Shown one piece after another: positions 26,690 to 35,217 of a DNA stretch of 64,000 bases. Location: IMG/VR virus record IMGVR_UViG_3300020057_001228, positions 102,578 to 166,577 of that record; one strand, written 5' to 3'. Below the pieces are notes generated by a model. The model saw nothing but the letters and a program-made list of their open reading frames with translations. It had not been told where the DNA came from and did not search any database. The stretch is from a virus. Position 1 is the first letter of the stretch. Each line of letters starts with the position of its first letter. The translations under genes were made by a program, and so were the position numbers.

Positions 26690-28711
26690 TTACTTGGTCC
26701 ATGTCCGACCTACCCCACAGGAGGCACGATCAGGAACAATATCTTTGAGGAAGAAGTTACTACCAAGATCCATACATTCGAGAATAGCGTTTACGATGTA
26801 ACGCTGCTCTGGGATATATGAAGCTAACCTATGATCACCTGGATAATCCGTGTGATCCCAGTACTGCTCCGGTGGTGTTAAGAACTCCACGAGTACTTCA
26901 TCATGCACCGTACCAACGATGTAGGCAGAGATACCTAGCTTCCGGAGACTCTTGAGTCTGGTTTCTAGGAACACCAATGCCTTCTTCATCATCAGAGCAC
27001 CAGTACCTTGGATAGGTACATTCATCCCAGCTCTACCAACGGCACCCTTATCAGCATGCCTGGAGTCATTAAGGAATCGTGTACGCCCTAAAGCAAACAC
27101 AGATAACCTAGTGAGGTTTGCTGCTCTGGCTGCATCGTCAAGCCATCTCTTAAGCCCTGGAAGAGGCTTGAAGAAGCGATTGATGATCTGCTTAGCTTCG
27201 TCTACAGAGATACCTAGCTGAGGCCCTAGAGCGTGCTCAGACTGACCGTAACATGTACCGAACGTAACTGCCTTTGTGCCATCTCTGTAGGTTTTGCCAT
27301 TCCACTTAGGGTGCTTTGTACGTGCATCCTTAGGATCGATACCAAAAGCTAGAGCTGCCGTCTGGGCGTGTAGATCAGCATCAGGGTTCTCAACCCACTT
27401 ACCATCAATCAGTGCCAACTGTGGTCTGTTCAGAATATCAATCATAGTCTTGTCCATAGATAGGACAGCCATGATAGAAGTCTCTTGCCCACTAAAGTCA
27501 CTGGATGCTATGTAACCACCATCACTAGCTGAGAAGCAGTAGCGGTAGTTTAGGTAATACCCATTACGCTTCTTGTCGAAGTACTTCTTGTCAGATTCTA
27601 TTACCAACTGGTCAGGTATCCTGATGTCCAGTTTGGGAACCTGTTGCTGATTAGGGTGGGTGCTTGAGAATCTAGCAGTGGCTGTGCCTACTTGATTGAA
27701 GGTTGGATGAATGCGTCCGGTTACAGGATGGATGTACTTCTCGTAGTCTGTTGATAGCTGCTTGCTCAGTAGTTTGTAGTCCAAGTAGATCTGGATGATG
27801 CTATAGGTCTCAGCTAGGTTCTTTAGAGTCTCAGCTTGCAGGTCTGGTAGCTCGATACCTACCTTAAGGAAGGAGGCCAGCATATCATCCCTAGAGTTTA
27901 AGTTGATACCAGCAGGTACCAGGCTGAAGCGCTTCTCTTCTAGAACATAGACGCGTTGCATCGTAGTTCCAAAGGCTTCACATAGCTGTCTGGTGATAGC
28001 TGGGAGAGCTAGCTTAGCACACTGTTGTACACGTCTGTACATGACTAGGTCGAAACCTATACCACGTACTTCCATCTCACACACCACTGGTAGTACGTCC
28101 ATCTCAAGCTGCATAGCTTCAGCTGACTCGTACTCATCGTCAATGGCAGACCGAAGGATATCGTGTAGTTCTATCAGATGTAGTACATCAGAGGCTGCGT
28201 AGTCGTATTGTTCCGTAGTTAAGCTACCTCCCCAATAGGAGGTCTGTTCTGTCTTATCCATCTCAACGGACATAAAGTCTCTCAGTAGATCCTTAAGACC
28301 TAGACCACAGGAAGCCCTTATAGACATGCCCGTGGCATAACCGATGAGACAGCCAGCTATGTAAGTACAGTAGATCTTCTTCAGTTCAACCTTACAGTTG
28401 ACCAGGAGCATCTTGTACTCGAACTTAGCATTGTGGGCTACCCAGGTTATGTCATCTCTATTGAGGAAGTCGAAGAGAGCTTGTGGTCTCCTCAGTCTCT
28501 TCAAGTCAAAGACGTAGGTGTTTCCATTCCTAGTCTTCATCTGGATGAGTCTGATGGCATTCGTATGTGGATCTGAGAAGCCATAGATAGTCGTCACACC
28601 TGTTGAGTACGTCTCGGTGTCTAAAGCTACCAGGGGTTCTACTTGGACCTCTCTATCGAGGTGTGATAAGGCTGCTTTGAGACCTTCTGCATCTGCAACG
28701 ATAGTGTACAT
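26690..28711 (-). CDS. polA: Family A DNA polymerase with 3'-5' exonuclease
   Basis: 673 residues. DnaQ-like proofreading domain: LVALDTETYS (DxE), WVAHNAKFEYKML, YDYAASDVLHL. Polymerase motif A is SSDFSGQETSIMAVL, motif B RDGTKAVTFGTCYGQ, motif C VHDEVLVEF. No 5'-3' exonuclease domain. This is the replicative polymerase candidate, as in T7-like and many large phages. GAGG precedes the ATG. Unusual in being encoded beside a complete bacterial clamp and loader set. Confidence 0.95.
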   Translation of the reverse strand: MYTIVADAEGLKAALSHLDREVQVEPLVALDTETYSTGVTTIYGFSDPHTNAIRLIQMKTRNGNTYVFDLKRLRRPQALFDFLNRDDITWVAHNAKFEYKMLLVNCKVELKKIYCTYIAGCLIGYATGMSIRASCGLGLKDLLRDFMSVEMDKTEQTSYWGGSLTTEQYDYAASDVLHLIELHDILRSAIDDEYESAEAMQLEMDVLPVVCEMEVRGIGFDLVMYRRVQQCAKLALPAITRQLCEAFGTTMQRVYVLEEKRFSLVPAGINLNSRDDMLASFLKVGIELPDLQAETLKNLAETYSIIQIYLDYKLLSKQLSTDYEKYIHPVTGRIHPTFNQVGTATARFSSTHPNQQQVPKLDIRIPDQLVIESDKKYFDKKRNGYYLNYRYCFSASDGGYIASSDFSGQETSIMAVLSMDKTMIDILNRPQLALIDGKWVENPDADLHAQTAALAFGIDPKDARTKHPKWNGKTYRDGTKAVTFGTCYGQSEHALGPQLGISVDEAKQIINRFFKPLPGLKRWLDDAARAANLTRLSVFALGRTRFLNDSRHADKGAVGRAGMNVPIQGTGALMMKKALVFLETRLKSLRKLGISAYIVGTVHDEVLVEFLTPPEQYWDHTDYPGDHRLASYIPEQRYIVNAILECMDLGSNFFLKDIVPDRASCGVGRTWTK

Positions 28712-28714
28712 TCA

Positions 28715-29059
28715 TTACCTCATTGGGAGTACTTTGTTCTTTGTTCGTTTTCTAGTTAGCACATCGTAGCATAGGTAATGCAGGATGGCGGTCCCCATAC
28801 CAAGAAAGAGGTAGGAGGCATTAATGACTGTGTTAGATACTTCTTTACCAGGTGGTCGTTGTTGAACCTGGAAGCACATATCTTCGATCACAGCTTTGCA
28901 GTTATCACCACCACCATGGATATCGTAAGACCTGTAATCCCTGGTGTACTTCTTACCAACGCAGACACTGGCTTCTCTGATCACTATAGACAACGACTCT
29001 ACACCATCACAGAACCGTGCTGCCACAGCTTCTACCTCGCTCGGGAGATCTTCCGTCAT
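28715..29059 (-). CDS. Membrane-anchored hypothetical protein (114 aa)
   Basis: Start at ATG 29059, which has GGAAGGA upstream. Residues about 80-105 are hydrophobic (NASYLFLGMGTAILHYLCY) and could cross the membrane; the end is basic (LTRKRTKNKV). Three Cys in the soluble part. Last gene before polA; function unknown. Confidence 0.5.
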   Translation of the reverse strand: MTEDLPSEVEAVAARFCDGVESLSIVIREASVCVGKKYTRDYRSYDIHGGGDNCKAVIEDMCFQVQQRPPGKEVSNTVINASYLFLGMGTAILHYLCYDVLTRKRTKNKVLPMR

Positions 29060-29075
29060 CCTATTCCTTCCCAAT

Positions 29076-29100
29076 AAAAAAAGGGCCCCTTAAGGCCCCT
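29076..29100 (-). terminator. Rho-independent terminator
   Basis: Minus strand: GC-rich AGGGGCC...GGGCCCT stem (one bulge) followed by seven T. Lies just after the stop of the 103-aa beta protein, closing a one-gene unit. Confidence 0.75.
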
Positions 29101-29113
29101 CGGGTAGATTAGC

Positions 29114-29425
29114 TTACAGCTCGTCTACAAGGTATCCGTAGAATGAACCAGTAACACCAGCACCACTGGTCTCGTGCTTCACCGTCCCACCAGACTTAAC
29201 GAAAAGAGGATCCAACTTAGCACTACCAGATGCAACTCCAGCAGCAGTGATAGTAGTCACAGAGTGAACTACGACATCATTGAAGAGGACAGAGTTTGTG
29301 CCAGGAGCAGCTGGAACCTGTACGCTTACACCAGTAATGACAAGCGTCTTACCAGCAGGTACGGTGTACGTTGCTTCTGTGTTGGTGACAGCCTGTACAA
29401 ACAGGGCACCGCGAGGACTAGACAT
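29114..29425 (-). CDS. Small beta-sandwich virion-like protein (103 aa)
   Basis: Alternating strand pattern with TVPAGKTLVITGVSV, VLFNDVVVHSV and GGTVKHETSGAG, the texture of phage decoration or head/tail accessory domains. AGGAG precedes the ATG. It has its own strong promoter and terminator, so it is expressed separately from its replication neighbours. Probably a virion or cell-surface component; no family assigned. Confidence 0.6.
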   Translation of the reverse strand: MSSPRGALFVQAVTNTEATYTVPAGKTLVITGVSVQVPAAPGTNSVLFNDVVVHSVTTITAAGVASGSAKLDPLFVKSGGTVKHETSGAGVTGSFYGYLVDEL

Positions 29426-29486
29426 TGATGATCTCCTATGAACTAACGCGCGTTATTCAGTAGGAAGCTTGAGCTTCACTGACTGG

Positions 29487-29516
29487 ATAGTAGCACGGTA
29501 TTCATACAAGTATCAA
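29487..29516 (-). promoter_or_regulatory. Sigma70-type promoter for the 103-aa gene
   Basis: Minus strand TTGATA (29511-29516), 18-base spacer, TACTAT (29487-29492), about 60 bases before the ATG at 29425. The best promoter match in the window. Confidence 0.7.
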
Positions 29517-29809
29517 TGCCTATTTTTGAGCGCTCTCACACCTAGGTGGACCCAGCGAAGCATTTGACAGTCCATCAGTACGTTAGCACCGAACCATACA
29601 TTCTCAGAACTCAGGAACCTTTGATCTGGATCAGTATCACTATAGATATTTAGACATAGGTCGACATCGTGAGCGAAGTCCATAACTACGACTACAGTAC
29701 CAAGGGTATGATCTTCACCTGTGAGACCAGCAACGAACACACTACGAAGGCTATCATTGGCCTCTGTACCATAGAGTGCTATGCACTTATCAACAAGCTG
29801 TGTATGCAC
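29513..29809 (-). CDS. Hypothetical protein (98 aa)
   Basis: Unrecognised alpha/beta protein. GTG start at 29809 with AAGG ten bases upstream. Its stop overlaps the -35 box of the next gene's promoter. Confidence 0.5.
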   Translation of the reverse strand: MHTQLVDKCIALYGTEANDSLRSVFVAGLTGEDHTLGTVVVVMDFAHDVDLCLNIYSDTDPDQRFLSSENVWFGANVLMDCQMLRWVHLGVRALKNRH

Positions 29810-30086
29810 GTGATTCTAACCTTATGTTGTAGAGCATGAAGAGATGCTGACAGGCCACCAGGACGGTGCAGGAGTAGGCTCTATCTGCAGCCCAGAAGTC
29901 ATGTGTAGAGAAGCTATCAACGCAGCTCAGAGCCTTTACAGGCTTAGAGAAGAGTGACTCTATCTCTGGTCTTTGCATAACGAGTGCGTTACCTTGAGCT
30001 AACTCTTTACGTGATAGTGAGATAGATCTCAACACGTCTTTCCTATAGCTATAAAGCCGGTCAGCCAGTTGAGACCTTAAGGTCAT
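29790..30086 (-). CDS. Hypothetical protein (98 aa)
   Basis: Start at ATG 30086 (MTLRSQLADRL) with a GGGGGA site; it overlaps the upstream gene's stop by one base. Helical, with several Cys and aromatic residues towards the end. Unrecognised. Confidence 0.5.
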   Translation of the reverse strand: MTLRSQLADRLYSYRKDVLRSISLSRKELAQGNALVMQRPEIESLFSKPVKALSCVDSFSTHDFWAADRAYSCTVLVACQHLFMLYNIRLESRAYTAC

Positions 30087-30286
30087 CACGTCCCCCTTGA
30101 ATACAGGTAGGCTCTGCGTATTAGTCCAACACGCCAAAGAAGTTCTATTGTACCCTGCATATCTCTAAGGAGAGCAGGTTCCATGATAGAGAGTTGCCAA
30201 CTACCTGAAACATGAACAGGATTGTCAGAGAACTCATCGTTAAGCATATGTATCCAAAGTGGGTGTAAGTTAAGTGAGTCTCTCAT
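30086..30286 (-). CDS. Small hypothetical protein (66 aa)
   Basis: Unrecognised; Trp, Leu and His rich. First gene after the reductase operon hairpin. Confidence 0.45.
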   Translation of the reverse strand: MRDSLNLHPLWIHMLNDEFSDNPVHVSGSWQLSIMEPALLRDMQGTIELLWRVGLIRRAYLYSRGT

Positions 30287-30298
30287 ATTAGTGGAAGA

Positions 30299-30313
30299 GG
30301 GACACGTAGTCCC
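30299..30313 (-). terminator. Short hairpin after nrdJ (weak terminator candidate)
   Basis: Minus strand GGGAC-TACGT-GTCCC, followed by TCTTCC. Position right after the nrdJ stop fits a terminator, but the U tract is poor. Confidence 0.3.
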
Positions 30314-30327
30314 CCGTAGTTATTAGG

Positions 30328-32907
30328 TTATCCGCACTTGGAATAACCACATGAGGTACAAATGATACAGCCATTAGTGTATCTCATTGTTCCCTCTGCG
30401 TCGCAGCTCCCACAATCACCCTTAGCTACCTGTCCATCTGGCATTTGCATAGCCAGGACTTTGACGATGTGGAACACAAGGGATCCAGCATAGTACTGAG
30501 GTAGCCCACTAAGAGTAGTGATGACCTCATCAACAGGTACACCATGTCTTAGGTTGAGGCTGATCATACGACCGATGCGACGTGTATTGAGTTGGTGTGC
30601 AGATTTGAATAGCTGGTCATCTACGAATTCATCGTCAAGGTCATGCTTTTTAGCTAGGCTGACGAGAGCATCAGTGACGGTATCAGTGTCATCTGTATTC
30701 TCTCTACGGTTAGTATCAATGAAGAGCTCGTAAGGATTGTCGTTCTTGAGGCTGAGTGTGAAGTAGAACTTCATCTTGCCAGACTTACGTACGATACGTA
30801 GGGCTGGTAGTTCATCTGGAGTACGAGGAACAGAACGACCAGGCTCTAGACCATCACTATCAAGATAGCGAAGGATACCAGCTCTAGATCCGTCACGGTA
30901 GATCGTAACTCCCTTGAGACCTAGTTCGTAGGCCAGGAGGTAGATCTTCTCAACGTCTTCTTCTGTCACGTCTTTAGGTAGGTTGATAGTGCTGCTGATA
31001 GCATTGCTGGTGTACTTACCGATGAGGCCCTGCATGCGTACACGCATCTCAAGGTCTATCTCAGATGTAGTAACCAGATAGTGCTTAACCAAGGGGTCTC
31101 CGAGGTCAGCTGCAGATAGGCCAGCCCTCCGCAGACAATTAGCCACAACACGGTACGTAGTATAACCCCCGTCATCCTTCTTCACCCTTCTCTCGAAGTC
31201 GAATTCAAAGATGGGTTCCAGGCCTGAACCATCGAGCTGGGCTATTAGACTGACTGTACCTGTAGGAGCCACTGTAGAGGTAGCGATGTTACGCACACCG
31301 TAAGCCCTGATAAGATCTTTAGTCTCGTCAGATAGCGTGTTCCACACTGTGGACTTAGCGAACGTATCGAAGTTGTAGGCTGGGCAAGCACCCTTCTCTT
31401 TAGCCAGGAGAGCTGTAGCCTGGTACTCAGAGTCATTCTTAAGTACCATAATACGCTCAACGAGAGCAAGAGCTTCCTTGGAATCGTAACGAAGTCCAAG
31501 CATGACAAGCATGTCAGCTAGCCCAGTGATACCAATACCAAGGCGACGGTAGTCCTTGGCCGCTTCTTCCTGCTGACGTAGAGCCTGCCGGCCTTCGTTA
31601 ACAGTATGAATGTTGTCCTGAACGCGTACTGCCAGCCTGGCATTGATCTCAAACTTGTCGAAATCAAACTCAACGACACCGTTAGCGCTACGTGTAACAA
31701 ACATAGTCAGGTTGTGGTGACCTAAGCAGCACGGCTCGTAAGCCGATAAGCCGATCTCACCACAAGGATTAGTCGTTAGGAACGGGGCCTTGGCTGTCCA
31801 TGCACGCTTGAAGTTACCTCTAAAGATAACGCCAGGCTCAGCTGACTTCCAAGCAGAGTGGATGATCTTCTTCCATAGGACTTTTGCCTTCTCTTTGCGG
31901 TAGACCTTAATGGGATACCCATTAGCCTTCCACTTCTCGAAGTCACCATCCCAGCGGGTGTCATAGATCGTAGCTGCAGCTTCACGCTTGCGCAGCTCTA
32001 CCACATACTCCTCGTCCACATTGTAGCCATCGTACATCAGCATGTAACCAGACTGACGCTTACGCCAGACGGATAGATACTGTGCATCTGTTTCTATTGG
32101 GCAGTTGCTAATGTCAGGAAACCAGTATTCAAATTCCCTGTCATTAATAACCGCATCCATAAACTCATCAGAGATATGGGGGGAGATGTTTGCCGACGAG
32201 ACCTTACGACGGTCACCAAAGGTATCATTGAACTTCTTGGCGAGCGTAGGTGTATGCCTAGCCATCTTCTCAAGCTGTTCAGTCCACCCATCGTCCTTGA
32301 TGCCAACAAAGGCATGGACGTCTGGGTGCTCACCATCAATGGAAAGCATCTCGGCACCACGACGACCCTTCTGGGCAATCGTAGCCGTGTTAGTGCTGTA
32401 CAGATCCATGAAGCTGACTGCACCAGGCGCTTCACTTCTATTAGACCTTGTAGGAGCACCAGCTGGACGTAGGATACCAATGTGGTTACCTACACCGCCA
32501 TGCTTAGCATACGTGCGAGCTGTTTGTGTCAGACATGTCATGATGCCATACAAGCTATCTTCCAGGATCGGAATGGTATAGCAGTTGTTGTAGGATTCGT
32601 TCCTACCTGTGGCACCTAAACCGAACATAACCCGGCCACCGAATACGTATGTGAAGTCCTTCATCATTTCCATGATGACTGCGTACCACTTGTTTATGTC
32701 AGACTTCTCACCTAGAGCAGCACCATAAGCTAGACGCTCCCAGAAACGATAGAGGTTTGGCTCACCGTTCCAGTAGTCCTCAGGTGCTGCGTACTTATTC
32801 GTGAAGACATCTGCAGCGATTAAGTTATCGCCATAGACCTTCTGTAGGGTGTAGTTCTCATACTCCTTTGCATCTCTGAGATGTTCCGGAACGAGTGAGC
32901 TCACCAT
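30328..32907 (-). CDS. nrdJ: Adenosylcobalamin-dependent (class II) ribonucleotide reductase
   Basis: 859 residues. ATG 32907 has a perfect AGGAGG six bases upstream; the longer frame overlaps the DHFR gene and is rejected. Class II hallmarks: NNCYTIPI, RGAEMLSIDGEHPD, TTNPCGEIGLSAYEPCCLG, APTGTVS, and a C-terminal zinc/redox tail with CGSCDAEG, CIICTSCGYSKCG. It reduces ribonucleotides to deoxy forms using B12, without a separate small subunit. Forms an operon with DHFR and, upstream, ThyA. Confidence 0.93.
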   Translation of the reverse strand: MVSSLVPEHLRDAKEYENYTLQKVYGDNLIAADVFTNKYAAPEDYWNGEPNLYRFWERLAYGAALGEKSDINKWYAVIMEMMKDFTYVFGGRVMFGLGATGRNESYNNCYTIPILEDSLYGIMTCLTQTARTYAKHGGVGNHIGILRPAGAPTRSNRSEAPGAVSFMDLYSTNTATIAQKGRRGAEMLSIDGEHPDVHAFVGIKDDGWTEQLEKMARHTPTLAKKFNDTFGDRRKVSSANISPHISDEFMDAVINDREFEYWFPDISNCPIETDAQYLSVWRKRQSGYMLMYDGYNVDEEYVVELRKREAAATIYDTRWDGDFEKWKANGYPIKVYRKEKAKVLWKKIIHSAWKSAEPGVIFRGNFKRAWTAKAPFLTTNPCGEIGLSAYEPCCLGHHNLTMFVTRSANGVVEFDFDKFEINARLAVRVQDNIHTVNEGRQALRQQEEAAKDYRRLGIGITGLADMLVMLGLRYDSKEALALVERIMVLKNDSEYQATALLAKEKGACPAYNFDTFAKSTVWNTLSDETKDLIRAYGVRNIATSTVAPTGTVSLIAQLDGSGLEPIFEFDFERRVKKDDGGYTTYRVVANCLRRAGLSAADLGDPLVKHYLVTTSEIDLEMRVRMQGLIGKYTSNAISSTINLPKDVTEEDVEKIYLLAYELGLKGVTIYRDGSRAGILRYLDSDGLEPGRSVPRTPDELPALRIVRKSGKMKFYFTLSLKNDNPYELFIDTNRRENTDDTDTVTDALVSLAKKHDLDDEFVDDQLFKSAHQLNTRRIGRMISLNLRHGVPVDEVITTLSGLPQYYAGSLVFHIVKVLAMQMPDGQVAKGDCGSCDAEGTMRYTNGCIICTSCGYSKCG

Positions 32908-32950
32908 CGATTTCCTCCTGGTACGTTGTCTATGAAAATGAAATTCTAAT

Positions 32951-33451
32951 CTAGGTGGCTCTGGACCACAACTCATAATGATATGAGTATCCAAGGGTGG
33001 AATGTTTACGGCTAACTCTGTTATCCAAAGTCCACTCGTCCCAATCGATGGGAGGGAAGAACTTATCACAACCAAAGCTCTCGTCGATCCTAGTGAGGTA
33101 CATAGAGTTAGCTAGAGGGAGAGCTTGCTTGTAGACATCGCCACCGCCAATGATGAACATTGGTGCATAAGCTGTATGTATAGCTTCCTCTAGGTTGTTA
33201 CAAAGGAAGATTGGCGGAGTGTTCTTCGTCAACATGATGGTCTGGTTGACCTTCCTGGTGAGGATAATGTTAGTCCTTCCAGGGAGAGTCTTAGGCAGGC
33301 TTTCAGCCGTCTTAGAACCCATGATGATAGGATAACCCATCGTCAGATCTTTGAACCGCTGTAGATCCTCTGCGATGTTCCACGGCATATCACCGCCTCT
33401 AGCAATACCCATATCAGAATCTACTGCTGCGATGATAGAGACGTGATGCAT
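32951..33451 (-). CDS. folA: Dihydrofolate reductase
   Basis: 166 residues from ATG 33451 (MHHVSIIAAVDSDMGIARGG). DMPWNIAEDLQRFKDLT contains the WNI/L.ED substrate loop; PIIMGSKTAESLPKTLPGRTNIILTR and FIIGGGDVYKQAL match the NADPH-binding blocks. It regenerates tetrahydrofolate used by the adjacent ThyA. The longer 185-aa frame has no better ribosome site. Confidence 0.92.
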   Translation of the reverse strand: MHHVSIIAAVDSDMGIARGGDMPWNIAEDLQRFKDLTMGYPIIMGSKTAESLPKTLPGRTNIILTRKVNQTIMLTKNTPPIFLCNNLEEAIHTAYAPMFIIGGGDVYKQALPLANSMYLTRIDESFGCDKFFPPIDWDEWTLDNRVSRKHSTLGYSYHYELWSRAT

Positions 33452-33666
33452 GAAAACCCCACAGTTGAGATTGTTTGTATAATGTATATAGGCCCTCGGC
33501 CCACTCACGTGGTCCTCAGGCCTACGATTTTTATCTAGACTCCACTTAGTGTTCGGCTAGATCAGAAGTACTCGAAAGTAGATTCTAGTCGAACTTAGAC
33601 TTACTTAAGTCTACTAGGCGGAGTTCCTCCACTTGAGCGTCCCGGCTGAGTCGTCGTACTGGTCTA
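33452..33666 (-). promoter_or_regulatory. Structured leader upstream of DHFR-nrdJ
   Basis: About 215 bases without a gene. On the minus strand it holds several hairpins: GTGGAG-GAA-CTCCGC (33618-33632), TAGACTTA-AG-TAAGTCTA (33596-33613), and GGCC-rich inverted segments near 33490-33530. It lies between a promoter and the DHFR start, so it is transcribed as a long 5' leader. No tRNA cloverleaf and no B12-box consensus could be fitted. A regulatory RNA is possible. Confidence 0.5.
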
Positions 33667-33694
33667 ATTATACAGAACTTGTGCTACACAGCAA
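33667..33694 (-). promoter_or_regulatory. Sigma70-type promoter for the DHFR-nrdJ unit
   Basis: Minus strand TTGCTG (33689-33694), 16 bases, TATAAT (33667-33672). It overlaps the 3' end of thyA and precedes the structured leader. Perfect -10. Confidence 0.55.
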
Positions 33695-34571
33695 TGGGTA
33701 AGATGATCCCAGGATGAGATTCGTAATCGAGCAGCTTAAAATCTTCGTAGACGTAATCATCGAGGTTCATTCTAGGAGTGAACGTAAGACCTGGTGCTTT
33801 GAATGGTTCCCTAGCCAACTGCGTTCTCATACCTTCTTCGTGGTTTGTATAGATGTGTGCATCCCCAATCGTATGCACGAAGAACCTAGGTAGAAGATCA
33901 CAGACCTGGCATAGAAGAATCTGGAGTAAACTGTAGCTTGCGATGTTGTAAGGAACGCCTAATCCAATATCACCACTACGTTGGTATAGCTGCATGTCTA
34001 AGTGTCGCTTGCCATTCGAAGTCTCATTACTAACGTAGCAATGGAACATCGTGTGGCACGGAGGTAGAGCCATCTTGTCAATGTCTGAAACGTTCCAGGC
34101 ACTGACGATATGTCTCCGGCTATCTGGGTTGTTCTTGAGACCGTCTACTAGGTTAGCTATCTGATCGATAGGAGTCTTTCTAGCAAACAGCTCGCAGCCG
34201 TCGCCAGCGTCATCAACCATACCCGCTGCCCAATACGTTTCCCAAGATCTCCACTGTTTCCCATAAATAGGACCCAGCTCCCCGTTCTGGTCAGCCCAAG
34301 CCGACCAAATAGGAACCTTGTAATCTTCTAGTTCTCTACAGTTAGTAGAGCCTTTCAAAAACCACAGAAGCTCTCTTACTATACCTTCCCATCGTTTACC
34401 ATCTAACCTCTTAGTTGTAAGCAAAGGAAAGCCTGCACGTAAATCGTACCGTGATTGCGTACCAAATACACTAATGGTACCTGTACCTGTACGGTCATCT
34501 CTACGTTCACCGTAAGAGAGCACCTGCTCAACTAGGTTTAAATACACCGATTCGTTTCTGTTCTCTGCCAC
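33684..34571 (-). CDS. thyA: Thymidylate synthase (ThyA type)
   Basis: 295 residues, GTG start with AGGA close upstream. Family blocks: DRTGTGT, RELLWFLKGSTN, GPIYGKQWRSW, the catalytic Cys in MALPPCHTMFHCYV, QLYQRSGDIGLGVPYNIASYSLL, and HIYTNHEE. Makes dTMP from dUMP with methylene-tetrahydrofolate. Works with DHFR, dUTPase and NrdJ. Confidence 0.95.
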   Translation of the reverse strand: MAENRNESVYLNLVEQVLSYGERRDDRTGTGTISVFGTQSRYDLRAGFPLLTTKRLDGKRWEGIVRELLWFLKGSTNCRELEDYKVPIWSAWADQNGELGPIYGKQWRSWETYWAAGMVDDAGDGCELFARKTPIDQIANLVDGLKNNPDSRRHIVSAWNVSDIDKMALPPCHTMFHCYVSNETSNGKRHLDMQLYQRSGDIGLGVPYNIASYSLLQILLCQVCDLLPRFFVHTIGDAHIYTNHEEGMRTQLAREPFKAPGLTFTPRMNLDDYVYEDFKLLDYESHPGIILPIAV

Positions 34572-34842
34572 GTTTCCTGCCTCGATAAAGCTGCAATAGG
34601 TTCTCTGCTTCAGCTAGATACTCTAACAGTAGCTCGCCTGCAATGTAACTCTTGTGTAATGAGCACACATAGATCTTACGAATGATTAGGAAGGGACCAG
34701 GATATCGAGTCCAACCTATTACGCTGGTACACGATATCCTGTTTACAACCGCTGATACTTCCTGTTTCTCAAGAACCCTTGTGAACTCTGTAGAGAGGGC
34801 GTTCCAATCGGTCCTGATAGAACCGGTGTACCAGTTAAACAT
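34528..34842 (-). CDS. Hypothetical protein (104 aa)
   Basis: Start placed at ATG 34842; a TTG at 34860 would add six residues. Contains no recognised motif; basic tail (RGRKRGREQKR) overlaps the thyA start by 44 bases. Confidence 0.45.
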   Translation of the reverse strand: MFNWYTGSIRTDWNALSTEFTRVLEKQEVSAVVNRISCTSVIGWTRYPGPFLIIRKIYVCSLHKSYIAGELLLEYLAEAENLLQLYRGRKRGREQKRIGVFKPS

Positions 34843-34846
34843 GGAA

Positions 34847-35203
34847 CTATTGGTCAACAACAGTGTAGTTGTCCATGCGAGCGAGTACAGCTAACCAATG
34901 GGCACTCTCTACAGTGTAGTAGGTAGACGTACCAAAGGCAGGTAGGGGTCCAACACCTGAGTCGAAGGTAGCCCGGTAGTTATCTGAGTTGGGATCCTTT
35001 TCGATCACGTCTCTGATAACCCACTTAGATACCCACTCTCCGTTCTCATAAACCCTATCACCTACCTGTAGAAGTCTCTTCCCGAGAAGACCTTCAGCAA
35101 CCTTAGACTCGTATGCAGCAGAGTGCATGTACACACCTCTGTACCCAAGCACATAGACCATGATGGATACAAAGAGGAGCATCACAAAGATTGGGAGTAT
35201 CAC
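34847..35203 (-). CDS. Single-pass membrane protein (118 aa), GTG start
   Basis: GTG 35203 has AAAGGGG seven bases upstream, immediately after the ClpS stop, so the longer frame reaching to 35341 is rejected. Residues 1-22 are strongly hydrophobic (ILPIFVMLLFVSIMVYVLGY), a signal anchor; the rest is a small beta-rich soluble domain (VGDRVYENGEWVSKWVIRDVI). The N-in topology with an outside domain is an inference. Confidence 0.6.
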   Translation of the reverse strand: MILPIFVMLLFVSIMVYVLGYRGVYMHSAAYESKVAEGLLGKRLLQVGDRVYENGEWVSKWVIRDVIEKDPNSDNYRATFDSGVGPLPAFGTSTYYTVESAHWLAVLARMDNYTVVDQ

Positions 35204-35217
35204 TGGCAGCCCCTTTA

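Noticed and set aside
30328-33075. 915-aa form of the ribonucleotide reductase
   Set aside because: The extra 56 residues overlap the DHFR gene in another frame; AGGAGG places the start at 32907.
33530-33640. tRNA-like appearance (GTTCGA, anticodon-like stem) upstream of DHFR
   Set aside because: The stems do not give a 5-bp T arm with 7-base loop or matching acceptor ends on either strand; treated as general hairpins.
33452-33660. Cobalamin riboswitch before nrdJ
   Set aside because: The idea is attractive because NrdJ uses B12, but no B12-box consensus was found and DHFR, not nrdJ, is the first gene.
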